Notes under the pieces: generated by a model
Told to the model about the DNA's origin: nothing
Seen by the model: the letters and a program-made list of their open reading frames with translations, nothing else
The model's database searches: none
Translations under genes and position numbers: made by a program
In this document: one piece after another, positions 8,029-16,925 of the stretch
Layout: every line of letters begins with the position of its first letter
Position numbering within the stretch: position 1 is the stretch's first letter
Assembly (NCBI GenBank): GCA_002314725.1
Contig: DCGV01000125.1
Location: 1 to 23,358 of the forward strand
Direction of reading: 5' to 3'
From: Bacteroidales bacterium UBA1769
GTDB taxonomy: Bacteria > Bacteroidota > Bacteroidia > Bacteroidales > UBA932
Length of the DNA: 23,358 nucleotides

Positions 8029-8934
8029 ATGATTACAAAATTTGAACATGTATTTGAAGAGCTTCGATCAAAGAGCAAGAAGCGTCTTGTCGCAGCGTGG
8101 GCTGTTGACAACCATACTATCAGTGCTGCTTCACTAGCAGTAGATAAAGGTCTGGTTGATGCAACTCTTGTCGGTGACCAGAAGATGATTCAAGCAGTAT
8201 GCGAAGCTGAAAGCATCAACATTAATAAATTCAAAATCGTTCACAACGAAGATGAATTGAAATCCATTGCTCAAGCGATTGACATCATTAATGCTGGCGA
8301 AGGCGACATTCTAATGAAAGGTTTGTGCAGCACAGATAAATATATGCGTGGCATCCTTAACAAAGAGCGTGGTCTTCTTCCTCCAAAAGCTGTATTGAGC
8401 CACGTTTCTGTAATTGAAAACCCTAATTACCACAAATTATTAGTATTTGGCGATATGGCGGTTATTCCAGCCCCTGAGTTCAAACAGAAGGTTGCTATCG
8501 TAAAGTATTTGGTAAACGTTGCCAAATCGTTCGGTATAGCTAAACCAAAAGTTGCTGCCATCGCTGCAACTGAGCAGATGCTTGAGGGTATGCCAGCTTG
8601 TGTAGAGGCTGCCATGATTGCTAAAATGGGTGACAGGAATATGATTGGCAACTGCTCAATTGATGGTCCTTTGGCACTTGATGTAGCCCTTAATAAAGAA
8701 GCTGCTCAGATTAAGAAACTTACAAGCGAGGTTGCCGGTGACGCTGACTGTCTTATGTTCCCTAACATCGAATCAGCCAACGTATTCTACAAGACAAACT
8801 CAATGCTTTGCATAGGAGTTAAACAGGCTGCTATGGTTGCAGGTGCCAAATGTCCTTGTGTACTTTCAAGCCGCGCAGACAGTATCGATACTAAATTGAA
8901 TTCTATTGCTTTGGCTGCCCTTACAGCTAAGTAA
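8029..8934 (+). CDS. ptb: Phosphate butyryltransferase-type phosphotransacylase
   Basis: A 301-residue phosphate acetyl/butyryltransferase-family enzyme that moves an acyl group between CoA and phosphate. Conserved blocks include DATLVGDQKMI (44-54), DILMKG (93-98), VLSHVSVIE (122-130), NCSIDGPLALD (208-218) and SRADSIDTKL (281-290). Length and spacing match Bacillus/Clostridium phosphate butyryltransferase (about 300 residues) more closely than Pta (about 330). The partner gene upstream is nevertheless an acetate kinase, so the pair could form acetyl phosphate or handle propionyl, butyryl or branched-chain acyl-CoA. The gene symbol reflects family resemblance, not proven substrate. A strong terminator follows 22 bases after the stop. 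Confidence 0.85.
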   Translation: MITKFEHVFEELRSKSKKRLVAAWAVDNHTISAASLAVDKGLVDATLVGDQKMIQAVCEAESININKFKIVHNEDELKSIAQAIDIINAGEGDILMKGLCSTDKYMRGILNKERGLLPPKAVLSHVSVIENPNYHKLLVFGDMAVIPAPEFKQKVAIVKYLVNVAKSFGIAKPKVAAIAATEQMLEGMPACVEAAMIAKMGDRNMIGNCSIDGPLALDVALNKEAAQIKKLTSEVAGDADCLMFPNIESANVFYKTNSMLCIGVKQAAMVAGAKCPCVLSSRADSIDTKLNSIALAALTAK

Positions 8935-8950
8935 TTTTTTTAGATAACAT

Positions 8951-8983
8951 AAAAAAGGCTGGCACATAGTGTCAGCCTTTTTT
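8951..8983. terminator. Bidirectional terminator between ptb and the TPR gene
   Basis: GGCTGGCAC (8957-8965), loop ATA, GTGTCAGCC (8969-8977): a 9-bp stem with one G-U pair, flanked by A6 on the left and T6 on the right. It can end transcription of the plus-strand ackA-ptb operon and of the convergent minus-strand TPR gene. Confidence 0.88.
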
Positions 8984-9000
8984 ATTCTTTTTAATTGTTC

Positions 9001-10299
9001 TTATTCAGCTAAGAAGCTATTGAATTTTTCGTAACCAGCCTGATACTTGGCATCTTTGTCACGGAAACGGAAATAAACATTTTTAAGATATTCAGCAACA
9101 GCAGATTTAACATCTGCATCTTGTGAAGCATCAAATACTTTCTCAAATGGAACGATAGCCTTTAGAAGAACCTCTTCGAACTGTTTATTCAACTCCATAT
9201 ATTTTGCATCGTCAAGTTCAGCTGCAGCAGCAGTTTGAATTTCAACAGCCCAATCATAATACATAATACCCTCTGCAAAAGTACCATAAATATAATCACT
9301 GTTTACCTGTGATGATTGTTGGTATAGTTTAACTGCATTGTCATAATCCTTTAGATTTTTGTAAACATCACCTTCTGCTTTGAATAGAGAAGCATTGTTT
9401 GGCTCATTTGCTTCAGCAGCGTGGATTAGATCGAAAATCTTCTGAGGGTCATCATTTGTATCCATATATAGGTTAATCAAACCAATAAGGATACCTTGGT
9501 TAGCTGGAAATGCAACAAAGCCATCTTCAAGGGCTTTTTTACAATTTTCAGTATCGTTCTGGCCGCGATAGATGTCAGCAAGATTTGAGAACACGTTACC
9601 ATCTTCGTAAATACCACGAGCAGCGCAAGCTTTATATAGAGCAATTGCACGTTCAACATCATTTGACATACCAGCAACGAAAGCAGCATTGTATACACTC
9701 ATTGTATCAACCTTATTCATTACCTTATTGTCATATACATCAGCAGCAGCTTCAAAAGCTTTACTTGCTTGAGCATAGTTGGTAACAACATAGTTGTTCA
9801 CAGCTTCACTTTGATATTTTGAGTGAATATCTTCCATTTTCTTCGCTACATCTGAAGGTTTAGCACCTAGTTCAGCAGCCTTAAGAAGAGCATCTTGAGC
9901 TTTTGCAAGAAGGTTTTCAGCTACTGGAGCTGTTACAATCCATGCTTCAAGTTGATTTTCTCTGTAATAAAGTTTTTTATCAGAATAAACATCTACTGTA
10001 AGTTGATCTCTATCAGCGCTTACGATAGACTCATTACCTGTAGGTTTCTGACCTTTTAGAAGAGTGGCAACATCTGACTTACCAACTCCTGTCAATAGGT
10101 TGCTTGCTGGAATATCGTATGCCTTAATATAAGCGTCAGCTAGAGAGATCCATGTAGCTGGTTTCTCTGCCTTCTTGGCATCTTGTGTAGCTGCAAGAGC
10201 TTTGTCAATAGCTTTTTGTGCATCAACAACAGCTTTTGATTGAGCACTTAACATTGTAACTGACAAGATAAGTGCAAGTGAAAGTAGAATCTTTTTCAT
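9001..10299 (-). CDS. Secreted tetratricopeptide-repeat protein
   Basis: A 432-residue protein with a clear Sec signal peptide (MKKILLSLALILSVTMLSAQ, cleavage probably after AQ or nearby), so it should be periplasmic or outer-membrane associated. The mature part is alanine-rich and helical. TPR-like helical pairs are clearest at about 215-340, for example FSNLADIYRGQNDTENCKKAL and SLFKAEGDVYKNLKDYDNAVKLY. TPR proteins act as protein-binding scaffolds; no catalytic motif is seen. It lies 19 bases downstream of gyrA on the same strand, so it may be transcribed from the gyrA promoter; I saw no strong promoter box in the gap. The specific role is unknown. Confidence 0.85.
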   Translation of the reverse strand: MKKILLSLALILSVTMLSAQSKAVVDAQKAIDKALAATQDAKKAEKPATWISLADAYIKAYDIPASNLLTGVGKSDVATLLKGQKPTGNESIVSADRDQLTVDVYSDKKLYYRENQLEAWIVTAPVAENLLAKAQDALLKAAELGAKPSDVAKKMEDIHSKYQSEAVNNYVVTNYAQASKAFEAAADVYDNKVMNKVDTMSVYNAAFVAGMSNDVERAIALYKACAARGIYEDGNVFSNLADIYRGQNDTENCKKALEDGFVAFPANQGILIGLINLYMDTNDDPQKIFDLIHAAEANEPNNASLFKAEGDVYKNLKDYDNAVKLYQQSSQVNSDYIYGTFAEGIMYYDWAVEIQTAAAAELDDAKYMELNKQFEEVLLKAIVPFEKVFDASQDADVKSAVAEYLKNVYFRFRDKDAKYQAGYEKFNSFLAE

Positions 10300-10318
10300 A
10301 ATTGATTAATTTTATTTG

Positions 10319-12838
10319 TTATTGTTCATTCTCTGTATTTGAATCCTCTTGGATATCGGCTGTGTTTTCACTCTCCTCAACATGTTCCACAACACAAACC
10401 GCTGCGATACTATCCCCTTCACGGATATTGATAAGTTTGACTCCCTGGGTAGCGCGTCCAGCGACTCTGATATCTTTTACAGCAACTCTGATAGTAATGC
10501 CTGATTTATTGATAATCATCAAGTCATTTTCATTTGTTACTGCCTTCAGAGCAACCAAAGAGCCAGTCTTTTCAGTAATGTTTATGGTCTTGACACCTTT
10601 GCTGCCTCTGTTAGTCTTCCTGTAATCCTCAAGTATTGAGCACTTTCCATATCCATTTTCACTTACGACAAGTATATTTTCAGCATCCTCAACATTTGGA
10701 TTTACACAAATCATACCAATCACCTCATCGTCATCAGCGATATCGATACCGCGTACGCCAGTTGCAGTTCTACCGATAGCACGTGCATTCTCCTCAGCGA
10801 AGCGACAGCACTTACCAGCCTTGCCAGCCAAAAGGATATCATTCTGGCCATTTGTTATCAAAGCCTCTATCAATGCATCCCCCTCACGAATGTTAATTGC
10901 ATTCACACCGTTTGCACGTGGACGGGAATAAGCTTCAATCAATGTCTTCTTGATAACACCAGCCTTCGTAGCCAATACTATGTAATTGTTATTGATGAAC
11001 TCCTGATCCTCAAGACTCTTAACATTCAAGAACGCTTGTACCTTATCATCCGGTTCAATACTGATAACATTCTGAAGCGCACGACCTTTGGATGTCTTTG
11101 TACCTTCTGGGATATCATATACCTTCAACCAATAGCATTTACCATTCTTGGTAAAGAACAACATTGTGCTGTGCATATTGGCCACATATATATGTTCAAT
11201 AAAATCTTCATCGCGAGTTACGCTGCCTTTAGATCCGACACCTCCCCTATTCTGTAATCTGTATTCAGATAGTGGAGTACGTTTAATGTATCCAAGGTGA
11301 GAGATTGTAATGACAACATCCTCGTTAGGATAGAAGTCTTCAGGATTGAAATCTTCAGCAGAGAGAGCGATCTCTGTACGTCTTGGATCTCCAAAACGTT
11401 CCTTAAGGTCGGCAAGTTCATCCTTGATAACACCATATTGAAGAGATTCATTAGCCAAAATATCTTCCAAGTGATGAATGAGTACTTCAAGATCATTATA
11501 TTCAGCCAACAGCTTTTCACGCTCCAAACCTGTCAATGCGCGAAGCCTCATCTCAACGATAGCATCAGCCTGTTCTAATGAGAATCCGAATTTCTCCACC
11601 AAACCATCACGTGCATCCTGGACATTCTTGGAAGCTCTGATGTGAGCTATGATGGCGTCGATGATATCCAATGCCTTAAGCAGACCTTCTAGGATATGAG
11701 CTCTCTTCTTAGCCTTATCGAGATCAAATTTGGTTCTGCGTAAAACGACATCGTGACGATGACGGACAAAATATTTGATCAATTGTCTAAGATTCAACTG
11801 ACGTGGACGGCCATCAACCAATGCAATGTTATTTACAGAGAAATTGGCTTGAAGTGCAGTATATTTGAATAGAGTGTTCAAGACAACGCTTGATACTGCT
11901 CCCTGTTTCAATTTGATGACGATACGCATACCACTGCGGTCACTTTCGTCATTAACATATGATATACCCTCTATCTTTTTAGCTTCAACAAGTTCAGCAA
12001 TCTTTTCAATCAATTCACGTTTATTGATAGCATACGGAATTTCGGTAACTACGATAGTTTCACGGCCGCTATCAGAGACCTCAATGTCAGTTTTGGATCT
12101 TATTACGATACGACCTCTACCTGTTTCGAAGGCCTCTTTTATACCCTTGGTACCTTGAATGATACCACCGGTAGGGAAATCTGGACCTTTTATGTAATTC
12201 ATCAACTCATCAACGGTAATTTCCGGATTGTCAATGTAAGCAGAGATAGCATCACAACATTCAGCAAGGTTATGGGGAGCCATATTTGTCGCCATTCCGA
12301 CAGCAATACCGGATGCTCCGTTCAAAAGAAGAAGCGGTGCCTTGGCTGGTAGAACTGAAGGCTCTTGAAGTGATTCATCGAAGTTTGGAACAAAATCAAC
12401 AGTATCTTTATCCAAATCAGCAAGGACCTCTTCAGCCAGCTTCTGAAGCTTAGCCTCAGTATAACGCATAGCTGCAGGTTCATCTCCATCTATTGATCCA
12501 AAGTTACCCTGACCATGTACCAGCATATATCTCATATTCCAGTTCTGAGCCAAACGGCACATTGCGTCATATACACTGGAGTCACCATGAGGGTGATATT
12601 TACCAAGAACCTCACCTACGATACGGGCAGATTTCTTCACGCCTTGGCTAAAACCAAGTCCCAATCCCTCCATACCATACAATACCCTTCTATGAACAGG
12701 TTTCAAACCATCTCTTACATCAGGCAAAGCACGAGAAACTATTACAGACATAGAGTAATCTATGTATGCACTTTTCATCTCATTCTCGATTGTAATCGGA
12801 ATAATCTTTCCCTCTTGTTTTTCTTCTATTTCTTCCAT
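10319..12838 (-). CDS. gyrA: DNA gyrase subunit A
   Basis: An 839-residue type IIA topoisomerase subunit that breaks and rejoins DNA and, with GyrB, introduces negative supercoils. The N-terminal catalytic block is intact: SRALPDVRDGLKPVHRRVLY (35-54), YHPHGDSSVYDAM (81-93) and AAMRYTEAKL with the active-site Tyr127. A GyrA-box-like motif QNRGGVGSKG at about 527-536 and six beta-propeller blades identify GyrA rather than ParC. The C-terminus is acidic (EESENTADIQEDSNTENEQ), as in gyrases with a regulatory tail. In the quinolone-resistance region Ser87 and Asp91 correspond to E. coli Ser83 and Asp87, i.e. the unmutated state. Divergent from clpC, with a promoter at 12862-12893. Confidence 0.96.
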   Translation of the reverse strand: MEEIEEKQEGKIIPITIENEMKSAYIDYSMSVIVSRALPDVRDGLKPVHRRVLYGMEGLGLGFSQGVKKSARIVGEVLGKYHPHGDSSVYDAMCRLAQNWNMRYMLVHGQGNFGSIDGDEPAAMRYTEAKLQKLAEEVLADLDKDTVDFVPNFDESLQEPSVLPAKAPLLLLNGASGIAVGMATNMAPHNLAECCDAISAYIDNPEITVDELMNYIKGPDFPTGGIIQGTKGIKEAFETGRGRIVIRSKTDIEVSDSGRETIVVTEIPYAINKRELIEKIAELVEAKKIEGISYVNDESDRSGMRIVIKLKQGAVSSVVLNTLFKYTALQANFSVNNIALVDGRPRQLNLRQLIKYFVRHRHDVVLRRTKFDLDKAKKRAHILEGLLKALDIIDAIIAHIRASKNVQDARDGLVEKFGFSLEQADAIVEMRLRALTGLEREKLLAEYNDLEVLIHHLEDILANESLQYGVIKDELADLKERFGDPRRTEIALSAEDFNPEDFYPNEDVVITISHLGYIKRTPLSEYRLQNRGGVGSKGSVTRDEDFIEHIYVANMHSTMLFFTKNGKCYWLKVYDIPEGTKTSKGRALQNVISIEPDDKVQAFLNVKSLEDQEFINNNYIVLATKAGVIKKTLIEAYSRPRANGVNAINIREGDALIEALITNGQNDILLAGKAGKCCRFAEENARAIGRTATGVRGIDIADDDEVIGMICVNPNVEDAENILVVSENGYGKCSILEDYRKTNRGSKGVKTINITEKTGSLVALKAVTNENDLMIINKSGITIRVAVKDIRVAGRATQGVKLINIREGDSIAAVCVVEHVEESENTADIQEDSNTENEQ

Positions 12839-12861
12839 CTTTTATGATAAATAAAAACGTG

Positions 12862-12893
12862 TAAAGATAGTAAAAAAAAGGATTATGGGCAAA
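12862..12893 (-). promoter_or_regulatory. Putative promoter of gyrA
   Basis: On the minus strand TTTG (12890-12893), 20 bases, then TATCTTTA (12862-12869), one mismatch from the Bacteroidales consensus. It predicts a short leader before the ATG at 12838. Confidence 0.6.
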
Positions 12894-12942
12894 TTCTAGG
12901 TTATCATATTTTTTGCTATTTTTACAGATTATTTAGATTATT

Positions 12943-15372
12943 ATGAAACGCGAAATAAATAGGGATTTGAAGCGGGTTTTGGATTACGCGAGAGAGGAGG
13001 CTATCCGCCTAGGAAATCAAAACATATATTCAGAACATATTTTTCTCGGCATCTTAAGATATAAAGACAATGAAGTCGTTCAATTACTCACAAAAATGGG
13101 GGTCGATTTGAATGCCATCAAGGATGATATTGACAGTAAATTGGACAATCATCACTCTCTTTCCATCGAAGATGCTGAACACATTGAGATAAGTAATGAA
13201 GTAAAGGAGTTGTTCGATATTGCCTACAATAAACTGGTTCCACGCGGTCAACAGCCCACAATGCTTCACCTTTTCATTGCTTTGATTACTTCGCACGACT
13301 CTTCAATAAGTGAAATCTTCGAACAAAACGGATTACACGCTGATGTAATGGTTAACAGCGTTGCCTCATCCATGTCTGACATTTCCAAAGAAGGTGAGGA
13401 AAACATTCAAGGGGATACACCAAGAAATAAAAGTATCCTTGCCGAGTTCGGTTACGATTTAACCAGAGCTGCGGAGAGTGGAAAACTTGACCCTGTCATT
13501 GGAAGAGACAACGAAATAGAACGTCTCGGGCAAATTCTTGGTCGTAGAAAAAAGAATAACCCTGTATTGATTGGAGAACCTGGCGTTGGTAAATCAGCCA
13601 TTGTAGAGGGTCTTGCCATAAGAATAGCTCAAAAACGTGTATCCAGAAATCTATTAAACAAAAGGGTTATGACATTGGATATGGGATCAGTTGTAGCTGG
13701 AACCAAATATCGTGGGCAATTCGAAGAGAGGATAAAGCAGATACTATCTGAAATCAAACAGAATCCTGACATCATTCTATTCATCGACGAGCTTCATACT
13801 TTAGTCGGAGCAGGTGGGGCGCCAGGTAGTCTTGATGCAGCAAATCTGATGAAACCAGCTCTTGCCCGAGGTGAAATTCAATGTATCGGAGCGACTACTC
13901 TTGATGAGTATAGAGAGGTTATTGAGAAGGATGGGGCTCTGGAACGCAGATTCCAAAAAATAATGGTAGAGCCCACTACCTATGAGCAAACTCTTGAAAT
14001 CATTGACGGAATCAAGGCCAAGTACGAAGCATATCACAATGTCCAATACAGCGATGAAGCCATTAAATCATGCATCTCATTATCTCAAAGATACATATCA
14101 GACAGATGCCTTCCAGACAAGGCCATTGATGTCCTCGACGAAGCAGGAAGCCGCGTGCATATGCAATCCCAACAACTCCCTTCCGAAGTAGGGAAAATTC
14201 AGGCAGAGATAGCGCCAATTCAAGAAAAGAAGAGAGCGGCCGTCGTGGCGGGAGATTTCAAGACCGCTTCAGAACTATTTGAGATTGAGAAGTCAAAAAA
14301 AGCCGAAATAGACACTCTCGGCAATGACAACGGCACCCAATTGGATAAGGAGTTAAAAACAGTAACCGGTGATGACATTGCCCAAGTCGTCTCAGTCATG
14401 ACTAACATTCCTGTATATAAGATAGAGGAGAGCGAGAGCAAACGTCTTATGAAGATAGATCTGGCCCTTAAGAGTAAGATTATTGGGCAAGACGAAGCTA
14501 TCTCGCAGATAGTCAGAGCCATCCGAAGGAATAGAGCCGGCCTCAAGAATCCGAATAAACCAATCGGAACATTTCTTTTCTTAGGACCGACGGGTGTTGG
14601 AAAAACTCAATTGGCAAAGGCTATCGCTGAATATATGTTCGACAGTGTGGACAATATCATACGTCTGGATATGAGCGAATATTTGGAGAAGATTGCAGTA
14701 AGTAGATTGATTGGAGCGCCTCCGGGATATGTTGGTTACGAGCAAGGTGGTCAATTGTCAGAGCAAGTTAGGAGGAAACCATATTCAGTAGTGCTTCTGG
14801 ACGAGGTAGAGAAGGCTCATCCGGATATCTTCAATATTTTGTTGCAGGTATTTGACGAAGGACGTCTTACTGACAGCAACGGACGTTTCATTGATTTCAA
14901 GAATACAATCATTATATTGACATCAAACATTGGAAGCAGAGAGTTGAAAGATTTCGGGCAAGGTGTAGGTTTTTCCACTAAATCTTCATCCTCAAATGAT
15001 AATAGTAAGGGTATTATTGACAAAGCATTGTCAAAAGTATTTGCTCCTGAATTCATAAACCGTCTTGATGATCAGATCTATTTTAACTCTCTTTCTCAAG
15101 AGGATATCTATAAGATTATCGATATTGAACTCAAAGACCTTTACTCAAGAATCACAGAGTTAGGATTCTCTCTCACCATTGATGAAAAAGCAAAGAAGTT
15201 TATAGCCGAGATGGGTTACGATCCTAAATTTGGTGCCAGACCTCTCAAACGTGCCATTCAGAGATATATTGAGGATCCTGTTTCAGAAGCTATTATTTCA
15301 GGTATCAAGAGTAATAACCTTCAATTGACACTCAATAAAGAGAAAAATGACACAACGGTCTCCTCAAAATAA
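12943..15372 (+). CDS. clpC: ATP-dependent Clp protease ATP-binding subunit ClpC
   Basis: An 809-residue Hsp100 AAA+ unfoldase that feeds proteins to ClpP. The N-terminal Clp_N double repeat is at 1-145. AAA-1 has Walker A GEPGVGKS (211-218), Walker B LFIDE (279-283) and the pore motif GTKYRGQFEER (253-263). A short middle domain with a UVR-like coiled coil (AAVVAGDFKTASELFEIEK) identifies ClpC rather than ClpB or ClpA. AAA-2 has Walker A GPTGVGKT (about 548-555) and SRLIGAPPGYVGYEQGG. VGF at about 674-676 is the ClpP-docking tripeptide. No clear promoter is visible in the 104 bases shared with gyrA; a TA-T6-G box near 12908-12915 is the best candidate. It overlaps the next gene by 26 bases. 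Confidence 0.95.
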   Translation: MKREINRDLKRVLDYAREEAIRLGNQNIYSEHIFLGILRYKDNEVVQLLTKMGVDLNAIKDDIDSKLDNHHSLSIEDAEHIEISNEVKELFDIAYNKLVPRGQQPTMLHLFIALITSHDSSISEIFEQNGLHADVMVNSVASSMSDISKEGEENIQGDTPRNKSILAEFGYDLTRAAESGKLDPVIGRDNEIERLGQILGRRKKNNPVLIGEPGVGKSAIVEGLAIRIAQKRVSRNLLNKRVMTLDMGSVVAGTKYRGQFEERIKQILSEIKQNPDIILFIDELHTLVGAGGAPGSLDAANLMKPALARGEIQCIGATTLDEYREVIEKDGALERRFQKIMVEPTTYEQTLEIIDGIKAKYEAYHNVQYSDEAIKSCISLSQRYISDRCLPDKAIDVLDEAGSRVHMQSQQLPSEVGKIQAEIAPIQEKKRAAVVAGDFKTASELFEIEKSKKAEIDTLGNDNGTQLDKELKTVTGDDIAQVVSVMTNIPVYKIEESESKRLMKIDLALKSKIIGQDEAISQIVRAIRRNRAGLKNPNKPIGTFLFLGPTGVGKTQLAKAIAEYMFDSVDNIIRLDMSEYLEKIAVSRLIGAPPGYVGYEQGGQLSEQVRRKPYSVVLLDEVEKAHPDIFNILLQVFDEGRLTDSNGRFIDFKNTIIILTSNIGSRELKDFGQGVGFSTKSSSSNDNSKGIIDKALSKVFAPEFINRLDDQIYFNSLSQEDIYKIIDIELKDLYSRITELGFSLTIDEKAKKFIAEMGYDPKFGARPLKRAIQRYIEDPVSEAIISGIKSNNLQLTLNKEKNDTTVSSK

Positions 15373-16858
15373 TTTTTCAACAATACTCTTGCGCATTATA
15401 CTCCTTGTTGCAATTTTTATAACAATCAGTTGCACTGAACAAGATGTATTTGAACCTCAATCTTATGAGGAATTGGAAGGACATACCGTAACTGCGATGG
15501 AGGGTTCCATTCAACAAGACATGATAATCCGAGACCTGAAGAATCTTGATATCAACCCTCTCTATTTTACCAATATTACAGACTGTATGCTTGCTATCCG
15601 TAACGGCAAGGCCGATGTCTTCTTCGGATCCGATATTCAGGCATACAATGAAGCCTTTAAGGAGCAACATCTGAAGATCTGTTGTTATTTGGAGGATTTG
15701 GTTACGCCTTTTGCATTCGGCGTCAAGAAAGGCAATACAGAGATTCTGACAAAATGCAATAATTTCATTGACAGTTTGAAAGCTACGGGAGAATTGGACG
15801 AAATCTATCATAGATGGTTTAAACCCACTACAAACGGCTATCATGAATGCATTGTAATCGACCCTATCTCACCAGACCCCGGTACTGATGAAGATGTATT
15901 GAGGATTGGTGTTGCAGGAGTAAAAGACCCTGCAGAGTTGTTGATTAACAACAAATGGACAGGAATGGAGATAGAACTTCTTCAGCGATTTGCAGCCGAA
16001 AATGGTTATGCATTGGAGATATTGACGTTCGATTTTAACAACCTGATTCCTGCACTTCAATCTGATAGGATTGATATCGCAGCCGCTACACTCATTATCA
16101 ATAAAGAACGTAAAGAGAAGATTGATTTTATAACACCGCATGCATCAATGAGAGGTGTATTTATAGTTGCTGACCATACTCAAAACGATGCTTCAGTTTG
16201 GACGAAGATAAAAAGAAGTTTCAAGGCATCGTTAATCAAGGAGAATCGTTGGGTTCTGATACTAGAAGGTCTGTGGAGAACGATAATCATCACACTATTC
16301 TCTCTGCTTGGGGGATCGATTATAGGAGGTATCATTTGCTGGATGAGAATGTGTAAGGTAAGATGGCTCAATAAATTTGCAAAAGGTTATGTCTATTTCT
16401 TACGAAATATCCCTATCCTGGTGCTTCTGATGATACTGTTCTACGTAATTCTTGCGCACTCTGGACTATCAGCGGTAAATATTGCAATCATTGCTTTCTC
16501 AATAGACAGTGCAGCCTTTATCAGTGAAATATTCCGTACCGGAATTCAATCTGTGGACAAAGGTCAAACTGAGGCCGGAAGAGGCCTTGGCTGCTCCGCA
16601 TTCAAGGCATTCCGCTATATCGTTGCTCCACAGGCAGCAAAAATATCGCTTCCTGTCTATAAGAACGAATGTGTATCTCTACTGAAAAGCACTTCAGTAG
16701 TCGGATACATCTCAATCATTGATCTGACAAAGGCATCTGATTTGATAAGAAGTGCCAGCTTTGAGGCCTTCTTCCCTCTAATAACAATTACTATTCTTTA
16801 TTTCGTCCTTGCTTCTCTGCTGACATGGTTGATAGATATCTGTTTTAACAAGAAATAG
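15347..16858 (+). CDS. Amino-acid-type ABC transporter: fused substrate-binding protein and permease, binding lobes in swapped order
   Basis: A 503-residue transporter subunit. The N-terminus has a hydrophobic signal ending in ISC (Cys29), likely a lipoprotein signal or anchor. Residues about 40-158 match lobe 2 plus the C-terminal return of a SBP_bac_3 protein (YEELEGHTVTAMEGS, FAFGVKKGN, LDEIYHRWF). Residues about 185-276 match lobe 1 (LRIGVAGVKDP, GMEIELLQRFA, KEKIDFITPHASMRG). Together they make one binding protein in permuted order. A HisM/GlnP-type permease follows (about 300-500) with several membrane segments and an EAA loop (EAGRGLGCSAFKAFRYIVAP, 409-428). The ATG lies inside clpC; the next Met (51) would remove the signal, so 15347 is preferred. 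No ATPase gene is adjacent, so a GlnQ-like partner must be elsewhere. Confidence 0.85.
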   Translation: MTQRSPQNNFSTILLRIILLVAIFITISCTEQDVFEPQSYEELEGHTVTAMEGSIQQDMIIRDLKNLDINPLYFTNITDCMLAIRNGKADVFFGSDIQAYNEAFKEQHLKICCYLEDLVTPFAFGVKKGNTEILTKCNNFIDSLKATGELDEIYHRWFKPTTNGYHECIVIDPISPDPGTDEDVLRIGVAGVKDPAELLINNKWTGMEIELLQRFAAENGYALEILTFDFNNLIPALQSDRIDIAAATLIINKERKEKIDFITPHASMRGVFIVADHTQNDASVWTKIKRSFKASLIKENRWVLILEGLWRTIIITLFSLLGGSIIGGIICWMRMCKVRWLNKFAKGYVYFLRNIPILVLLMILFYVILAHSGLSAVNIAIIAFSIDSAAFISEIFRTGIQSVDKGQTEAGRGLGCSAFKAFRYIVAPQAAKISLPVYKNECVSLLKSTSVVGYISIIDLTKASDLIRSASFEAFFPLITITILYFVLASLLTWLIDICFNKK

Positions 16859-16877
16859 AAAAATCACAAGGGCAGGT

Positions 16878-16905
16878 GAATTGATTAACGCATTATGCGC
16901 AATTC
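16878..16905. terminator. Weak inverted repeat between convergent genes, possible terminator
   Basis: GAATTG (16878-16883) and CAATTC (16900-16905) flank an inner CGCAT/ATGCG pair, with a five-base bulge on one side. The structure lacks a good T-tract and the inner loop is tight. It is the only candidate between the convergent transporter and 259-residue protein genes. Confidence 0.3.
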
Positions 16906-16925
16906 AAAAGTAATTTTGATGATTA

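Noticed and set aside
9510..9785. Plus-strand 91-codon frame rich in Gln and His inside the TPR gene
   Set aside because: It is the antisense shadow of Ala/Leu/Tyr-rich TPR coding sequence, with no start context or homology signal.
10319..12838. ParC (topoisomerase IV) instead of GyrA
   Set aside because: The GyrA-box-like QNRGGVGSKG, the complete beta-propeller with acidic tail and the 839-residue length favour GyrA.
15377..15844. Minus-strand 155-codon frame inside the transporter gene
   Set aside because: It lies entirely opposite conserved SBP-domain coding and has no recognisable family features.
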